Below, one piece after another: positions 41,927 to 58,225 of a stretch of 64,000 bases of DNA. The position numbers were made by a program, and so were the translations under genes. This DNA comes from Megachile rotundata (taxonomy: Eukaryota > Arthropoda > Insecta > Hymenoptera > Megachilidae). The DNA lies in contig NW_027473707.1 in the NCBI RefSeq assembly GCF_050947335.1, forward strand, positions 1 to 64,000. Reading direction: 5' to 3'. Each line of letters opens with the position of its first letter. The stretch's first letter is position 1. The notes below the pieces were generated by a model. That model was not told the origin of the DNA, searched no databases, and saw only the letters and a list, made by a program, of their open reading frames with translations.

Positions 41927-44900
41927 TAGAACTACAATTACTATACTCATTACTCTTATTATTATCAATCTAACCCATATTATTAGCCATATTATGCAGA
42001 TATGATCGATAGAACTACAATTACTATACTCATTGCTCTTATTATTATCAATCTAACTCATATTATTAGCCATATTATGCTTAAATGATCGTTAGAACGA
42101 CAATTACTATACTTGTTACTCCTATTATTATCAATCTAACTCATATTATTAGCCATATTATGCTTATATGAGCGATAGAACGACAATTACTATACTTAGT
42201 ACTCTTATTATTTTGAATCTAACTCATATTATTAACCATATTATGCAGATATGATCGATAGCACGACATTTGCTATACCTATTACTCTTATTATTATGAA
42301 TCTAACTCATATTATTAACCATACTATGCAGATATGATCTATAGAACTACAATTATTATACTCATTACTCTTATTATTATCAATCTAACTCATATTATTA
42401 GCCATATTATGCTTATATGATCGATAGAACGACAATTACTATACTCATTACTCTTATTATTATCAATCTAACTCAGATTATTAGCCATATTATGCTTATA
42501 TGATCGACAGAACGACAATTACTATACTTATTACACTCACTATTATCAATCTAACTCATATTATTAACCATGTTATGCAGATATGATCGATAGAACTACA
42601 ATTACTATACTCACTACTCTTAGTGTTATCAATCTAACTCATATTATCAACCATATTATGCAGATATGATCGATAGAACTACAATTACTATACTCATTAC
42701 TCTTATTATTATCAATCTAACTCATATTATTAGCCATATTATGCTTCTATGATCGATAGAACGAGAATTACTATACTCACTACTCTTAGTATTATCAATC
42801 TAACTCATATTATTAGCAATATTATGCTTATATTATCGATAACTATACTTATTACTTTTATTATTATCAATCCAACTCATATTATTAGCCATATTATGCT
42901 TAAATGATCGCTAGAACTACAATTACTATACTCACTACTCTTAGTATTATCAATCTAACTCATATTATTAGCCATATTATGCTTATATGATCGATAGAAC
43001 GACAATTACTATACTCATTACTCTTATTATTATCAATCTAACTCATATTATTAGCCATATTAGGCTTATATGATCGATAGAACGAGAATTACTATACTCA
43101 CTACTCTTAGTATTATCAATCTAACTCATGTTATTAGCCATATTATGCTTATATTATCGATAGAACGACAATCACTATACTTATTACACTCACTGTTATC
43201 AATCTAACTCATATTATTAACCATATTATGCAAATTTGATCGCTAGAACGACAATCACTATACTTATTACTCTTATTATTATCAACCTAACTCATATTAT
43301 TAGCCATATTATGCTAATATGATCGACAGAACGACAATTACTATACTTATTACACTCACTGTTATCAATCTAACTCATATTATTAACCATATTATGCAAA
43401 TTTGATCGATAGAACGACAATCACTATACTTATTACTCTTATTATTATCAACCTAACTCATATTATTAGCCATATTATGCTTATATGATCGATAGAACGA
43501 CAATTACTATACTTATTACTCTTACTATTATGAATCTAACTCATATTATTAACCATATTATGCAGATATGATCGATAGAACTACAATTACTATACTCACT
43601 ACTCTTATTATTATCAATCTAACTCTTATTATTAGCCATATTATGCTTATAATATCGATAGAACGCCAATTACTATACTTATTACTGTTATTACTATCAA
43701 CCTAACTCATATTATTAGCCATATTATGCTTAAATGATCGATAGAACTACAATTACTATACTCATTACTCTTATTATTATCAATCTAACCCATATTATTA
43801 GCCATATTATGCTTATATGATCGATAGAACGAGAATTACTATACTCACTACTCTTAGTATTATCAATCTAACTCATATTATTAGCCATATTATCCTTATA
43901 TTATCGATAGAACGACAATTACTATACTTATTACTGTTATTACTATCAATCTAACTCATATTATTAGCCATATTATGCTTAAATGATCGATAGAACGACA
44001 ATTACTATACTTATTACTCTTATTATTATCAATCTAACTCATATTATTAGAAATATTATGCTTATATGATCGATAGAACGCCAATTACTATACTTATTAC
44101 TGTTATTATTATCAATCTAACTCATATTATTAGCCATATTATGCTTAAATGATCGATAGAACTACAATTACTATACTCATTACTCTTATTATTATCAATC
44201 TAACCCATATTATTAGCCATATTATGCTAATATGATCGACAGAACGACAATTACTATACTTATTACACTCACTGTTATCAATCTAACTCATATTATTAAC
44301 CATATTATGCAAATTTGATCGACAGAACGACAATCACTATACTTATTACTCTTATTATTATCAACCTAACTCATATTATTAGCCATATTATGCTTATATG
44401 ATCGATAGAACGACAATTACTATACTTATTACTCTTATTATTATGAATCTAACTCATATTATTAACCATATTATGCAGATATGATCGATAGAACTACAAT
44501 TACTATACTCATTACTCTTATTATTATCAATCTAACTCTTATTATTAGCCATATTATGCTTATAATATCGATAGAACGCCAATTACTATACTTATTACTG
44601 TTATTATTATCAATCTAACTCATATTATTAGCCATATTATGCTTAAATGATCGATAGAACTACAATTACTATACTCATTACTCTTATTACTATCAATCTA
44701 ACCCATATTATTAGCCATATTATGCTTATATGATCGATAGAACGAGAATTACTATACTCACTACTCTTAGTATTATCAATCTAACTCATATTATTAGCCA
44801 TATTATAATTATATTATTGATAGAACGACAATTACTATACTTATTACTGTTATTACTATCAATCTAACTCATATTATTAGCCATATTATGCTTAAATGAT

Positions 44901-45922
44901 CGATAGAACGACAATTACTATACTTATTACTCTTATTATTATCAATCTAACTCATATTATTAGCCATATTATGCTTATATGAGCAATAGAACTACAATTC
45001 CTATATTTATTACCCTTATTATTATCAATCTAACTCATATTATTAACCATATTATGCAGATATGATCGATAGAACTACAATTACTATACTCATTACTCTT
45101 ATTATTATCAATCTAACTCATATTATTAGCCATATTATGCTTAAATGATCGATAGAACTACAATTACTATACTCACTACTCTTAGTATTATCAATCTAAC
45201 TCATATTATTAGCCATATTATGCTAATATGATCGAGAGAACGACAATTACTATACTTATTACTCTTATTATTATGAATCTAACTCATATTATTAACCATA
45301 TTATGCAGATATGATCGATAGAACTACAATTACTATACCTATTACTCTTATTATTATCAATCTAACTCATATTATTGGCCATATTATGCTTATATGATCG
45401 ATAGAACGAGAATTACTATACTCACTACTCTTAATATTATCAATCTAACTCTTATTATTAGCCATATTATGCTTATAATATCGATAGAACGACAATTACT
45501 ATACTCATTACTGCTATTATTATCAATCTAACTCATATTATTAGCCATATTATGCTTATATGAGCAATAGAACTACAATTACTATACTTATTACTCTTAT
45601 TATTATGAATCTAACTCATATTATTAACCATATTATGCAGATATGATCGATAGAACTACAATTACTATACTCATTACTCTTATTATTATCAATCTAACTC
45701 TTATTATTAGCCATATTATGCTTATAATATCGATAGAACGCCAATTACTATACTTATTACTGTTATTATTATCAATCTAACTCATATTATTAGCCATATT
45801 ATGCTTATATGAGCAATAGAACTACAATTACTATACTTATTACTCTTATTATTATCAATCTAACTCATATTATTAACCATATTATGCAGATATGATCGAT
45901 AGAACTACAACTACTATACTCA
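41927..45922 (+). repeat. Mixed-order satellite with part copy of the 37-mer HOR
   Basis: GCTAATATGATCGACAG at 44228 lies exactly 3071 bp before the same unit at 47299, and the following units to about 45180 track the HOR (ATTATAATTATATTAT near 44810; GAGCAATAG with CAATTCCTATATT at 44981). That last marker lies 3237 bp (39 x 83) before its partner at 48218, so two monomers were lost or gained. An 11-mer echo links 43316 and 44228. The ATTGGCC unit at 45374 begins the longer match to 51431. Confidence 0.8.
42754..42900 (+). repeat. Monomer with an 11-bp internal deletion
   Basis: At about 42836-42850 the unit reads TTATCGATAACTATACTT, lacking GAACGACAATT between CGATA and ACTATACTT. This removes the second CpG and part of the CAATTACTATAC block. 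It is the largest internal deletion I saw in any monomer. It explains most of the 12-bp deviation from a multiple of 83 in the 10197-bp offset between 39051 and 49248. Confidence 0.85.
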
Positions 45923-48900
45923 TTACTCTTATTATTATCAATCTAACTCATATTATTAGCCATATTATGCTTCTATGATCGATAGAACGAGAATTACTAT
46001 ACTCACTACTCTTAGTATTATCAATCTAGCTCATATTATTAGCCATATTATGCTTATATTATCGATAGAACGACAATCACTATACTTATTACACTCACTG
46101 TTATCAATCTAACTCATATTATTAAAGATATTATGCAAATTTGATCGCTAGAACGACAATCACTATACTTATTACTCTTATTATTATCAACCTAACTCAT
46201 ATTATTAGCCATATTATGCTTATATGATCGATAGAACGACAATTACTATACTTATTACTCTTATTATTGTGAATCTAACTCATATTATTAACCATATTAT
46301 GCAGATGTGATCGATAGAACTACAATTACTATACTTATTACTATTATTATTATCAATCTAACTCATATTATTAGCCATATTATGCTTATATGATCGATAG
46401 AACGACAATTACTATACTTATTACTCTTATTATTATGAATCTAACTCATATTATTAACCATATTATGCAGATATGATCGATAGAACTACAATTACTATAC
46501 TCATTACTCTTATTATTATCAATCTAACTCTTATTATTAGCCATATTATGCTTATAATATCGATAGAACGCCAATTACTATACTTATTACTGTTATTATT
46601 ATCAATCTAACTCATATTATTAGCCATATTATGCTTAAATGATCGATAGAACTACAATTACTATACTCATTACTCTTATTATTATCAATCTAACCCATAT
46701 TATTAGCCATATTATGCTTATATGATCGATAGAACGAGAATTACTATACTCACTACTCTTAGTATTATCAATCTAACTCATATTATTAGCCATATTATGC
46801 TTATATGATCGATAGAACGACAATTACTATACTTACTACTCTCATTATTATGAATCTAACTCATATTATTAACCATATTATGCAGATATGATCGATAGAA
46901 CTACAATTAATATACTGATTGCTCTTATTATTATCAATCTAACTCATATTATTAGCCATATTATGCTTAAATGATCGATAGAACGACAATTACTATACTT
47001 ATTACTCTTATTATTATCAATCTAACTCATATTATTAGCCATACTATGCTTATATGATCGATAGAACGACAATTACTATACTTATTACTCTTATTATTAT
47101 CAATCTAACTCATATTATTAACCATATTATGCTTAAATGATCGCTAGTACGACAATTACTATACTTATTACTGTTATTATTATCAATCTAACTCATATTA
47201 TTAGCCATATTATGCTTAAATGATCGATAGGACTACAATTACTATACTCATTACTCTTATTATTATCAATCTAACCCATATTATTAGCCATATTATGCTA
47301 ATATGATCGACAGAACGACAATTACTATACTTATTACACTCACTGTTATCAATCTAACTCATATTATTAACCATATTATGCAAATTTGATCGATAGAACG
47401 ACAATCACTATACTTATTACTCTTATTATTATCAACCTAACTCATATTATTAGCCATATTATGCTTATATGATCGATAGAACGACAATTACTATACTTAT
47501 TACTCTTATTATTATGAATCTAACTCATATTATTAACCATATTATGCAGATATGATCGATAGAACTACAATTACTATACTCATTACTCTTATTATTATCA
47601 ATCTAACTCTTATTATTAGCCATATTATGCTTATAATATCGATAGAACGCCAATTACTATACTTATTACTGTTATTATTATCAATCTAACTCATATTATT
47701 AGCCATATTATGCTTAAATGATCGATAGAACTCCAATTACTATACTCATTACTCTTATTATTATCAATCTAACCCATATTATTAGCCATATTATGCTTAT
47801 ATGATCGATAGAACGAGAATTACTATACTCACTACTCTTAGTATTATCAATCTAACTCATATTATTAGCCATATTATAATTATATTATCGATAGAACGAC
47901 AATTACTATACTTATTACTGTTATTACTATCAATCTAACTCATATTATTAGCCATATTATGCTTAAATGATCGATAGAACGACAATTACTATACTTATTA
48001 CTCTTATTATTATCAATCTAACTCATATTATTAGCCATATTATGCTTATATGATCGATAGAACGCCAATTACTATACTTATTACTGTTATTACTATCAAT
48101 CTAACTCATATTATTAGCCATATTATGCTTAAATGATCGATAGAACGACAATTACTATACTTGTTACTCCTATTATTATCAATCTAACTCATATTATTAG
48201 CCATATTATGCTTATATGAGCAATAGAACTACAATTCCTATATTTATTACTCTTATTATTATCAATCTAACTCATATTATTAACCATATTATGCAGATAT
48301 GATCGATAGAACTACAATTACTATACTCATTACTCTTATTATTATCAATCTAACTCATATTATTAGCCATATTATGCTTAAATGATCGATAGAACTACAA
48401 TTACTATACTCACTACTCTTAGTATTATCAATCTAACTCATATTATTAGCCATATTATGCTAATATGATCGAGTGAACGACAATTACTATACTTATTACA
48501 CTCACTGTTATCAATCTAACTCATATTATTAACCATATTATGCAAATTTGATCGGTAGAACGACAACCACTATACTTATTACTCTTATTATTATCAACCT
48601 AACTCATATTATTAGCCATATTATGCTTATATGATCGATAGAACGACAATTACTATACTTATTACTCTTATTATTATGAATCTAACTCATATTATTAACC
48701 ATATTATGCAGATATGATCGATAGAACTACAATTACTATACTTATTACTCTTATTATTATCAATCTAACTCATATTATTGGCCATATTATGCTTATATGA
48801 TCGATAGAACGAGAATTACTATACTCAATACTCTTAATATTATCAATCTAACTCTTATTATTAGCCATATTATGCTTATAATATCGATAGAACGACAATT

Positions 48901-48993
48901 ACTATACTCATTACTGTTATTATTATCAATCTAACTCATATTATTAGCCATATTATGCTTATATGAGCAATAGAACTACAATTACTATACTTA
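45923..48993 (+). repeat. 37-monomer HOR, copy A (3071 bp)
   Basis: The unit is exactly 37 x 83 bp. It is tracked by TTAAAGATATTATGC (46124), CTTACTACTCTCATT (46831), GCTAATATGATCGACAG (47299) and GAGCAATAG (48965). All of these recur 6057 bp later in copy B. It differs from B by single substitutions, for example GATAGGACTAC near 47228 and CGAGTGAACG near 48471. The similarity to copy B extends left to about 45365. Confidence 0.87.
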
Positions 48994-51979
48994 TTACTCT
49001 TATTATTTTGAATCTAACTCATATTATTAACCATATTATGCAGATATGATCGATAGAACTACAACTACTATACTCATTACTCTTATTATTATCAATCTAA
49101 CTCATATTATTAGCCATATTATGCTTATATGATCGACAGAACGACAATTACTATACTCATTACTCTTATTATTATCAATCTAACTCATATTATTAGCCAT
49201 ATTATGCTTATATGATCGATAGAACGAGAATTACTATACTCACTACTCTGAGTATTATCAATCTAACTCATATTATTAGCCATTTTATGCTTATATTATC
49301 GATAGAACGAGAATTACTATACTCACTACTCTGAGTATTATCAATCTAACTCATATTATTAGCCATATTATGCTTATATTATCGATAGAACGACAATTAC
49401 TATACTTATTACTGTTATTACTATCAATCTAACTCATATTATTAGCCATATTATGCTTAAATGATCGATAGGACGACAATTACTATACTTATTACTCTTA
49501 TTATTATCAATCTAACTCATATTATTAGCCATATTATGCTTATATGATCGATAGAACGACAATTACTATACTTATTACTGTTATTATTATCAATCTAACA
49601 CATATTATTAGCCATATTATGCTTAAATGATCGATAGAACTACAATTACTATACTCATTACTCTTATTATTATCAATATAACCCATATTATTAGCCATAT
49701 TATGCTTATATGATCGATAGAACGAGAAATACTATACTCACTACTCTTAGTATTATCAATCTAACTCATATTATTAGCCATATTATGCTTATATTATCGA
49801 TAGAACGACAATTACTATACTTATTACTGTTATTACTATCAATCTAACTCATATTATTAGCCATATTATGCTTAAATGATCGATAGAACGACAATTACTA
49901 TACTTATTACTCTTATTATTATCAATCTAACTCATATTATTAGCCAATTATGCTTAAATGATCGATAGACCGACAATTTTTATACTCATTACTCTTATTA
50001 TTATCAATCCAACTCATATTACTACCCATATTATGATGATATGACCGATAGAACGACATTTACTATACTTATTACACTCACTATTATCAATCTAACTCAT
50101 GTTATTAACCATATTATGCAGATATGATCGATAGAACGACAATTACTATACATATTACTCTTATTATTATCAATCTAACTCATATTATTAGCCATACTAT
50201 GCTTATATGATCGATAGAACGACAATTACTATACTCATTACTCTTATTATTATCAATCTAACTCATATTATTAGCCATATTATGCTTAAATGATCGATAG
50301 AACGACAATTACTATACTTATTACTCTTATTATTATCAATCTAACTCATATTATTAGCCATATTATGCTTATATGAGCAATAGAACTACAATTACTATAT
50401 TTATTAATCTTATTATTATCAATCTAACTCATATTATTAACCATATTATGCTGATATGATCGATAGAACTACAATTACTATACTCATTACTCTTATTATT
50501 ATCAATCTAACTCATATTATTAGCCATATTATGCTTATGTGATCGATAGAACGACAATTACTATACTTATTACTCTCATTATTATGAATCTAACTCATAT
50601 TATTAACCATATTATGCAGATATGATCGATAGAACTACAATTACTATACTCATTGCTCTTATTATTATCAATCTAACTCATATTATTAGCCATATTATGC
50701 TTATATTATCGATAGAACGACAATTACTATACTTATTACTGTTATTGCTATCAATCTAACTCATATTATTAGCCATATTATGCTTAAATGATCGATAGAA
50801 CGACAATTACTATACTTATTACTCTTATTATTATCAATCTAACTCATATTATTAGCCATACTATGCTTATATGATCGATAGAACGACAATTACTATACTT
50901 ATTACTCTTATTATTATCAATCTAACTCATATTATTAACCATATTATGCTTAAATGATCCCTAGTACGACAATTACTATACATATTACTCTTATTATTAT
51001 GAATCTAACTCATATTATTAACCATATTATGTAGATATGATCGATAGAACGACAATTACTATACTCACTACTCTTAGTATTATCAACCTAACTCATATTA
51101 TTAGCCATATTATGCTTATAATATCGATAGAACGACAATTACTATACTTATTACTGTTATTATTATCAATCCAACTCATATTATTAGCCTTATTATGCTT
51201 ATATGATCGATAGAACGACAATTACTATACTTATTACTCTCATTATTATGAATCTAACTCATATTATTACCATATTATGCAGATATGATCGATAGAACTA
51301 CAATTACTATACTCATTGCTCTTATTATTATCAATCTAACTCATATTATTAGCCATATTATGCTTATATTATCGATAGAACGACAATTACTATACTTATT
51401 ACTGTTATTGCTATCAATCTAACTCATATTATTGGCCATATTATGCTTATATGATCGATAGAACGAGAATTACTATACTCACTACTCTTAATATTATCAA
51501 TCTAACTCTTATTATTAGCCATATTATGCTTATAATATCGATAGAACGACAATTACTATACTCATTACTGCTATTATTATCAATCTAACTCATATTATTA
51601 GCCATATTATGCTTATATGAGCAATAGAACTACAATTACTATACTTATTACTCTTATTATTATGAATCTAACTCATATTATTAACCATATTATGCAGATA
51701 TGATCGATAGAACTACAATTACTATACTCATTACTCTTATTATTATCAATCTAACTCTTATTATTAGCCATATTATGCTTATAATATCGATAGAACGAGA
51801 ATTACTATACTTATTACTGTTATTATTATCAATCTAACTCATATTATTAGCCATATTATGCTTATATGAGCAATAGAACTACAATTACTATACTTATTAC
51901 TCTTATTATTATCAATCTAACTCATATTATTAACCATATTATGCAGATATGATCGATAGAACTACAACTACTATACTCA
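48994..51979 (+). repeat. Non-HOR insert between HOR copies A and B
   Basis: This 2986 bp interval (36 x 83 minus 2) replaces what would be one HOR copy. Its left part repeats the 38.9-40.2 kb region (CTGAG pair at 49248 and 49331; GCCAATTATG at 49943; GAGCAATAG with TTTATTAATC at 50375, offset 10197). Part of it (about 50010-51000) recurs at 58226-59216. From about 51422 it already matches the stretch upstream of copy A. One unit near 51270 lacks an A (ATTATTACCATATT). Confidence 0.82.
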
Positions 51980-54900
51980 TTACTCTTATTATTATCAATC
52001 TAACTCATATTATTAGCCATATTATGCTTCTATGATCGATAGAACGAGAATTACTATACTCACTACTCTTAGTATTATCAATCTAGCTCATATTATTAGC
52101 CATATTATGCTTATATTATCGATAGAACGACAATCACTATACTTATTACACTCACTGTTATCAATCTAACTCATATTATTAAAGATATTATGCAAATTTG
52201 ATCGCTAGAACGACAATCACTATACTTATTACTCTTATTATTATCAACCTAACTCATATTATTAGCCATATTATGCTTATATGATCGATAGAACGACAAT
52301 TACTATACTTATTACTCTTATTATTGTGAATCTAACTCATATTATTAACCATATTATGCAGATGTGATCGATAGAACTACAATTACTATACTTATTACTA
52401 TTATTATTATCAATCTAACTCATATTATTAGCCATATTATGCTTATATGATCGATAGAACGACAATTACTATACTTATTACTCTTATTATTATGAATCTA
52501 ACTCATATTATTAACCATATTATGCAGATATGATCGATAGAACTACAATTACTATACTCATTACTCTTATTATTATCAATCTAACTCTTATTATTAGCCA
52601 TATTATGCTTATAATATCGATAGAACGCCAATTACTATACTTATTACTGTTATTATTATCAATCTAACTCATATTATTAGCCATATTATGCTTAAATGAT
52701 CGATAGAACTACAATTACTATACTCATTACTCTTATTATTATCAATCTAACCCATATTATTAGCCATATTATGCTTATATGATCGATAGAACGAGAATTA
52801 CTATACTCACTACTCTTAGTATTATCAATCTAACTCATATTATTAGCCATATTATGCTTATATGATCGATAGAACGACAATTACTATACTTACTACTCTC
52901 ATTATTATGAATCTAACTCATATTATTAACCATATTATGCAGATATGATCGATAGAACTACAATTAATATACTGATTGCTCTTATTATTATCAATCTAAC
53001 TCATATTATTAGCCATATTATGCTTAAATGATCGATAGAACGACAATTACTATACTTATTACTCTTATTATTATCAATCTAACTCATATTATTAGCCATA
53101 CTATGCTTATATGATCGATAGAACGACAATTACTATACTTATTACTCTTATTATTATCAATCTAACTCATATTATTAACCATATTATGCTTAAATGATCG
53201 CTAGTACGACAATTACTATACTTATTACTGTTATTATTATCAATCTAACTCATATTATTAGCCATATTATGCTTAAATGATCGATAGAACTACAATTACT
53301 ATACTCATTACTCTTATTATTATCAATCTAACCCATATTATTAGCCATATTATGCTAATATGATCGACAGAACGACAATTACTATACTTATTACACTCAC
53401 TGTTATCAATCTAACTCATATTATTAACCATATTATGCAAATTTGATCGATAGAACGACAATCACTATACTTATTACTCTTATTATTATCAACCTAACTC
53501 ATATTATTAGCCATATTATGCTTATATGATCGATAGAACGACAATTACTATACTTATTACTCTTATTATTATGAATCTAACTCATATTATTAACCATATT
53601 ATGCAGATATGATCGATAGAACTACAATTACTATACTCATTACTCTTATTATTATCAATCTAACTCTTATTATTAGCCATATTATGCTTATAATATCGAT
53701 AGAACGCCAATTACTATACTTATTACTGTTATTATTATCAATCTAACTCATATTATTAGCCATATTATGCTTAAATGATCGATAGAACTCCAATTACTAT
53801 ACTCATTACTCTTATTATTATCAATCTAACCCATATTATTAGCCATATTATGCTTATATGATCGATAGAACGAGAATTACTATACTCACTACTCTTAGTA
53901 TTATCAATCTAACTCATATTATTAGCCATATTATAATTATATTATCGATAGAACGACAATTACTATACTTATTACTGTTATTACTATCAATCTAACTCAT
54001 ATTATTAGCCATATTATGCTTAAATGATCGATAGAACGACAATTACTATACTTATTACTCTTATTATTATCAATCTAACTCATATTATTAGCCATATTAT
54101 GCTTATATGATCGATAGAACGCCAATTACTATACTTATTACTGTTATTACTATCAATCTAACTCATATTATTAGCCATATTATGCTTAAATGATCGATAG
54201 AACGACAATTACTATACTTGTTACTCCTATTATTATCAATCTAACTCATATTATTAGCCATATTATGCTTATATGAGCAATAGAACTACAATTCCTATAT
54301 TTATTACTCTTATTATTATCAATCTAACTCATATTATTAACCATATTATGCAGATATGATCGATAGAACTACAATTACTATACTCATTACTCTTATTATT
54401 ATCAATCTAACTCATATTATTAGCCATATTATGCTTAAATGATCGATAGAACTACAATTACTATACTCACTACTCTTAGTATTATCAATCTAACTCATAT
54501 TATTAGCCATATTATGCTAATATGATCGAGAGAACGACAATTACTATACTTATTACACTCACTGTTATCAATCTAACTCATATTATTAACCATATTATGC
54601 AAATTTGATCGGTAGAACGACAACCACTATACTTATTACTCTTATTATTATCAACCTAACTCATATTATTAGCCATATTATGCTTATATGATCGATAGAA
54701 CGACAATTACTATACTTATTACTCTTATTATTATGAATCTAACTCATATTATTAACCATATTATGCAGATATGATCGATAGAACTACAATTACTATACTT
54801 ATTACTCTTATTATTATCAATCTAACTCATATTATTGGCCATATTATGCTTATATGATCGATAGAACGAGAATTACTATACTCAATACTCTTAATATTAT

Positions 54901-55050
54901 CAATCTAACTCTTATTATTAGCCATATTATGCTTATAATATCGATAGAACGACAATTACTATACTCATTACTGTTATTATTATCAATCTAACTCATATTA
55001 TTAGCCATATTATGCTTATATGAGCAATAGAACTACAATTACTATACTTA
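51980..55050 (+). repeat. 37-monomer HOR, copy B (3071 bp)
   Basis: A complete HOR copy with TTAAAGATATT at 52181, CTTACTACTCTCATT at 52888 and GAGCAATAG near 55022. It is followed directly by copy C, at exactly 3071 bp offset. Just before the start, one GCAGATATG/AACTACAACTAC unit is present that is missing at the B/C junction, which marks the exchange point inside the GAGCAATAG region. Confidence 0.9.
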
Positions 55051-58000
55051 TTACTCTTATTATTATCAATCTAACTCATATTATTAGCCATATTATGCTT
55101 CTATGATCGATAGAACGAGAATTACTATACTCACTACTCTTAGTATTATCAATCTAGCTCATATTATTAGCCATATTATGCTTATATTATCGATAGAACG
55201 ACAATCACTATACTTATTACACTCACTGTTATCAATCTAACTCATATTATTAAAGATATTATGCAAATTTGATCGCTAGAACGACAATCACTATACTTAT
55301 TACTCTTATTATTATCAACCTAACTCATATTATTAGCCATATTATGCTTATATGATCGATAGAACGACAATTACTATACTTATTACTCTTATTATTGTGA
55401 ATCTAACTCATATTATTAACCATATTATGCAGATGTGATCGATAGAACTACAATTACTATACTTATTACTATTATTATTATCAATCTAACTCATATTATT
55501 AGCCATATTATGCTTATATGATCGATAGAACGACAATTACTATACTTATTACTCTTATTATTATGAATCTAACTCATATTATTAACCATATTATGCAGAT
55601 ATGATCGATAGAACTACAATTACTATACTCATTACTCTTATTATTATCAATCTAACTCTTATTATTAGCCATATTATGCTTATAATATCGATAGAACGCC
55701 AATTACTATACTTATTACTGTTATTATTATCAATCTAACTCATATTATTAGCCATATTATGCTTAAATGATCGATAGAACTACAATTACTATACTCATTA
55801 CTCTTATTATTATCAATCTAACCCATATTATTAGCCATATTATGCTTATATGATCGATAGAACGAGAATTACTATACTCACTACTCTTAGTATTATCAAT
55901 CTAACTCATATTATTAGCCATATTATGCTTATATGATCGATAGAACGACAATTACTATACTTACTACTCTCATTATTATGAATCTAACTCATATTATTAA
56001 CCATATTATGCAGATATGATCGATAGAACTACAATTAATATACTGATTGCTCTTATTATTATCAATCTAACTCATATTATTAGCCATATTATGCTTAAAT
56101 GATCGATAGAACGACAATTACTATACTTATTACTCTTATTATTATCAATCTAACTCATATTATTAGCCATACTATGCTTATATGATCGATAGAACGACAA
56201 TTACTATACTTATTACTCTTATTATTATCAATCTAACTCATATTATTAACCATATTATGCTTAAATGATCGCTAGTACGACAATTACTATACTTATTACT
56301 GTTATTATTATCAATCTAACTCATATTATTAGCCATATTATGCTTAAATGATCGATAGAACTACAATTACTATACTCATTACTCTTATTATTATCAATCT
56401 AACCCATATTATTAGCCATATTATGCTAATATGATCGACAGAACGACAATTACTATACTTATTACACTCACTGTTATCAATCTAACTCATATTATTAACC
56501 ATATTATGCAAATTTGATCGATAGAACGACAATCACTATACTTATTACTCTTATTATTATCAACCTAACTCATATTATTAGCCATATTATGCTTATATGA
56601 TCGATAGAACGACAATTACTATACTTATTACTCTTATTATTATGAATCTAACTCATATTATTAACCATATTATGCAGATATGATCGATAGAACTACAATT
56701 ACTATACTCATTACTCTTATTATTATCAATCTAACTCTTATTATTAGCCATATTATGCTTATAATATCGATAGAACGCCAATTACTATACTTATTACTGT
56801 TATTATTATCAATCTAACTCATATTATTAGCCATATTATGCTTAAATGATCGATAGAACTCCAATTACTATACTCATTACTCTTATTATTATCAATCTAA
56901 CCCATATTATTAGCCATATTATGCTTATATGATCGATAGAACGAGAATTACTATACTCACTACTCTTAGTATTATCAATCTAACTCATATTATTAGCCAT
57001 ATTATAATTATATTATCGATAGAACGACAATTACTATACTTATTACTGTTATTACTATCAATCTAACTCATATTATTAGCCATATTATGCTTAAATGATC
57101 GATAGAACGACAATTACTATACTTATTACTCTTATTATTATCAATCTAACTCATATTATTAGCCATATTATGCTTATATGATCGATAGAACGCCAATTAC
57201 TATACTTATTACTGTTATTACTATCAATCTAACTCATATTATTAGCCATATTATGCTTAAATGATCGATAGAACGACAATTACTATACTTGTTACTCCTA
57301 TTATTATCAATCTAACTCATATTATTAGCCATATTATGCTTATATGAGCAATAGAACTACAATTCCTATATTTATTACTCTTATTATTATCAATCTAACT
57401 CATATTATTAACCATATTATGCAGATATGATCGATAGAACTACAATTACTATACTCATTACTCTTATTATTATCAATCTAACTCATATTATTAGCCATAT
57501 TATGCTTAAATGATCGATAGAACTACAATTACTATACTCACTACTCTTAGTATTATCAATCTAACTCATATTATTAGCCATATTATGCTAATATGATCGA
57601 GAGAACGACAATTACTATACTTATTACACTCACTGTTATCAATCTAACTCATATTATTAACCATATTATGCAAATTTGATCGGTAGAACGACAACCACTA
57701 TACTTATTACTCTTATTATTATCAACCTAACTCATATTATTAGCCATATTATGCTTATATGATCGATAGAACGACAATTACTATACTTATTACTCTTATT
57801 ATTATGAATCTAACTCATATTATTAACCATATTATGCAGATATGATCGATAGAACTACAATTACTATACTTATTACTCTTATTATTATCAATCTAACTCA
57901 TATTATTGGCCATATTATGCTTATATGATCGATAGAACGAGAATTACTATACTCAATACTCTTAATATTATCAATCTAACTCTTATTATTAGCCATATTA

Positions 58001-58121
58001 TGCTTATAATATCGATAGAACGACAATTACTATACTCATTACTGTTATTATTATCAATCTAACTCATATTATTAGCCATATTATGCTTATATGAGCAATA
58101 GAACTACAATTACTATACTTA
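55051..58121 (+). repeat. 37-monomer HOR, copy C (3071 bp)
   Basis: Directly adjacent to copy B with the same length and marker order (TTAAAGATATT 55252, CTTACTACTCTCATT 55959, GAGCAATAG 58093). Very few differences from B were noticed by eye. After 58121 the array switches at a GAATC unit into a copy of the 50.0-51.0 kb insert. Confidence 0.9.
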
Positions 58122-58225
58122 TTACTCTTATTATTATGAATCTAACTCATATTATTAACCATATTATGCAGATATGATCGATAGAACTACAACTACTATA
58201 CTCATTACTCTTATTATTATCAATC

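Noticed and set aside
43055..43064. Perfect CArG box CCATATTAGG
   Set aside because: It arises from one substitution of the regular CCATATTATG in a single unit, with no promoter context. Coincidence is the simplest reading.
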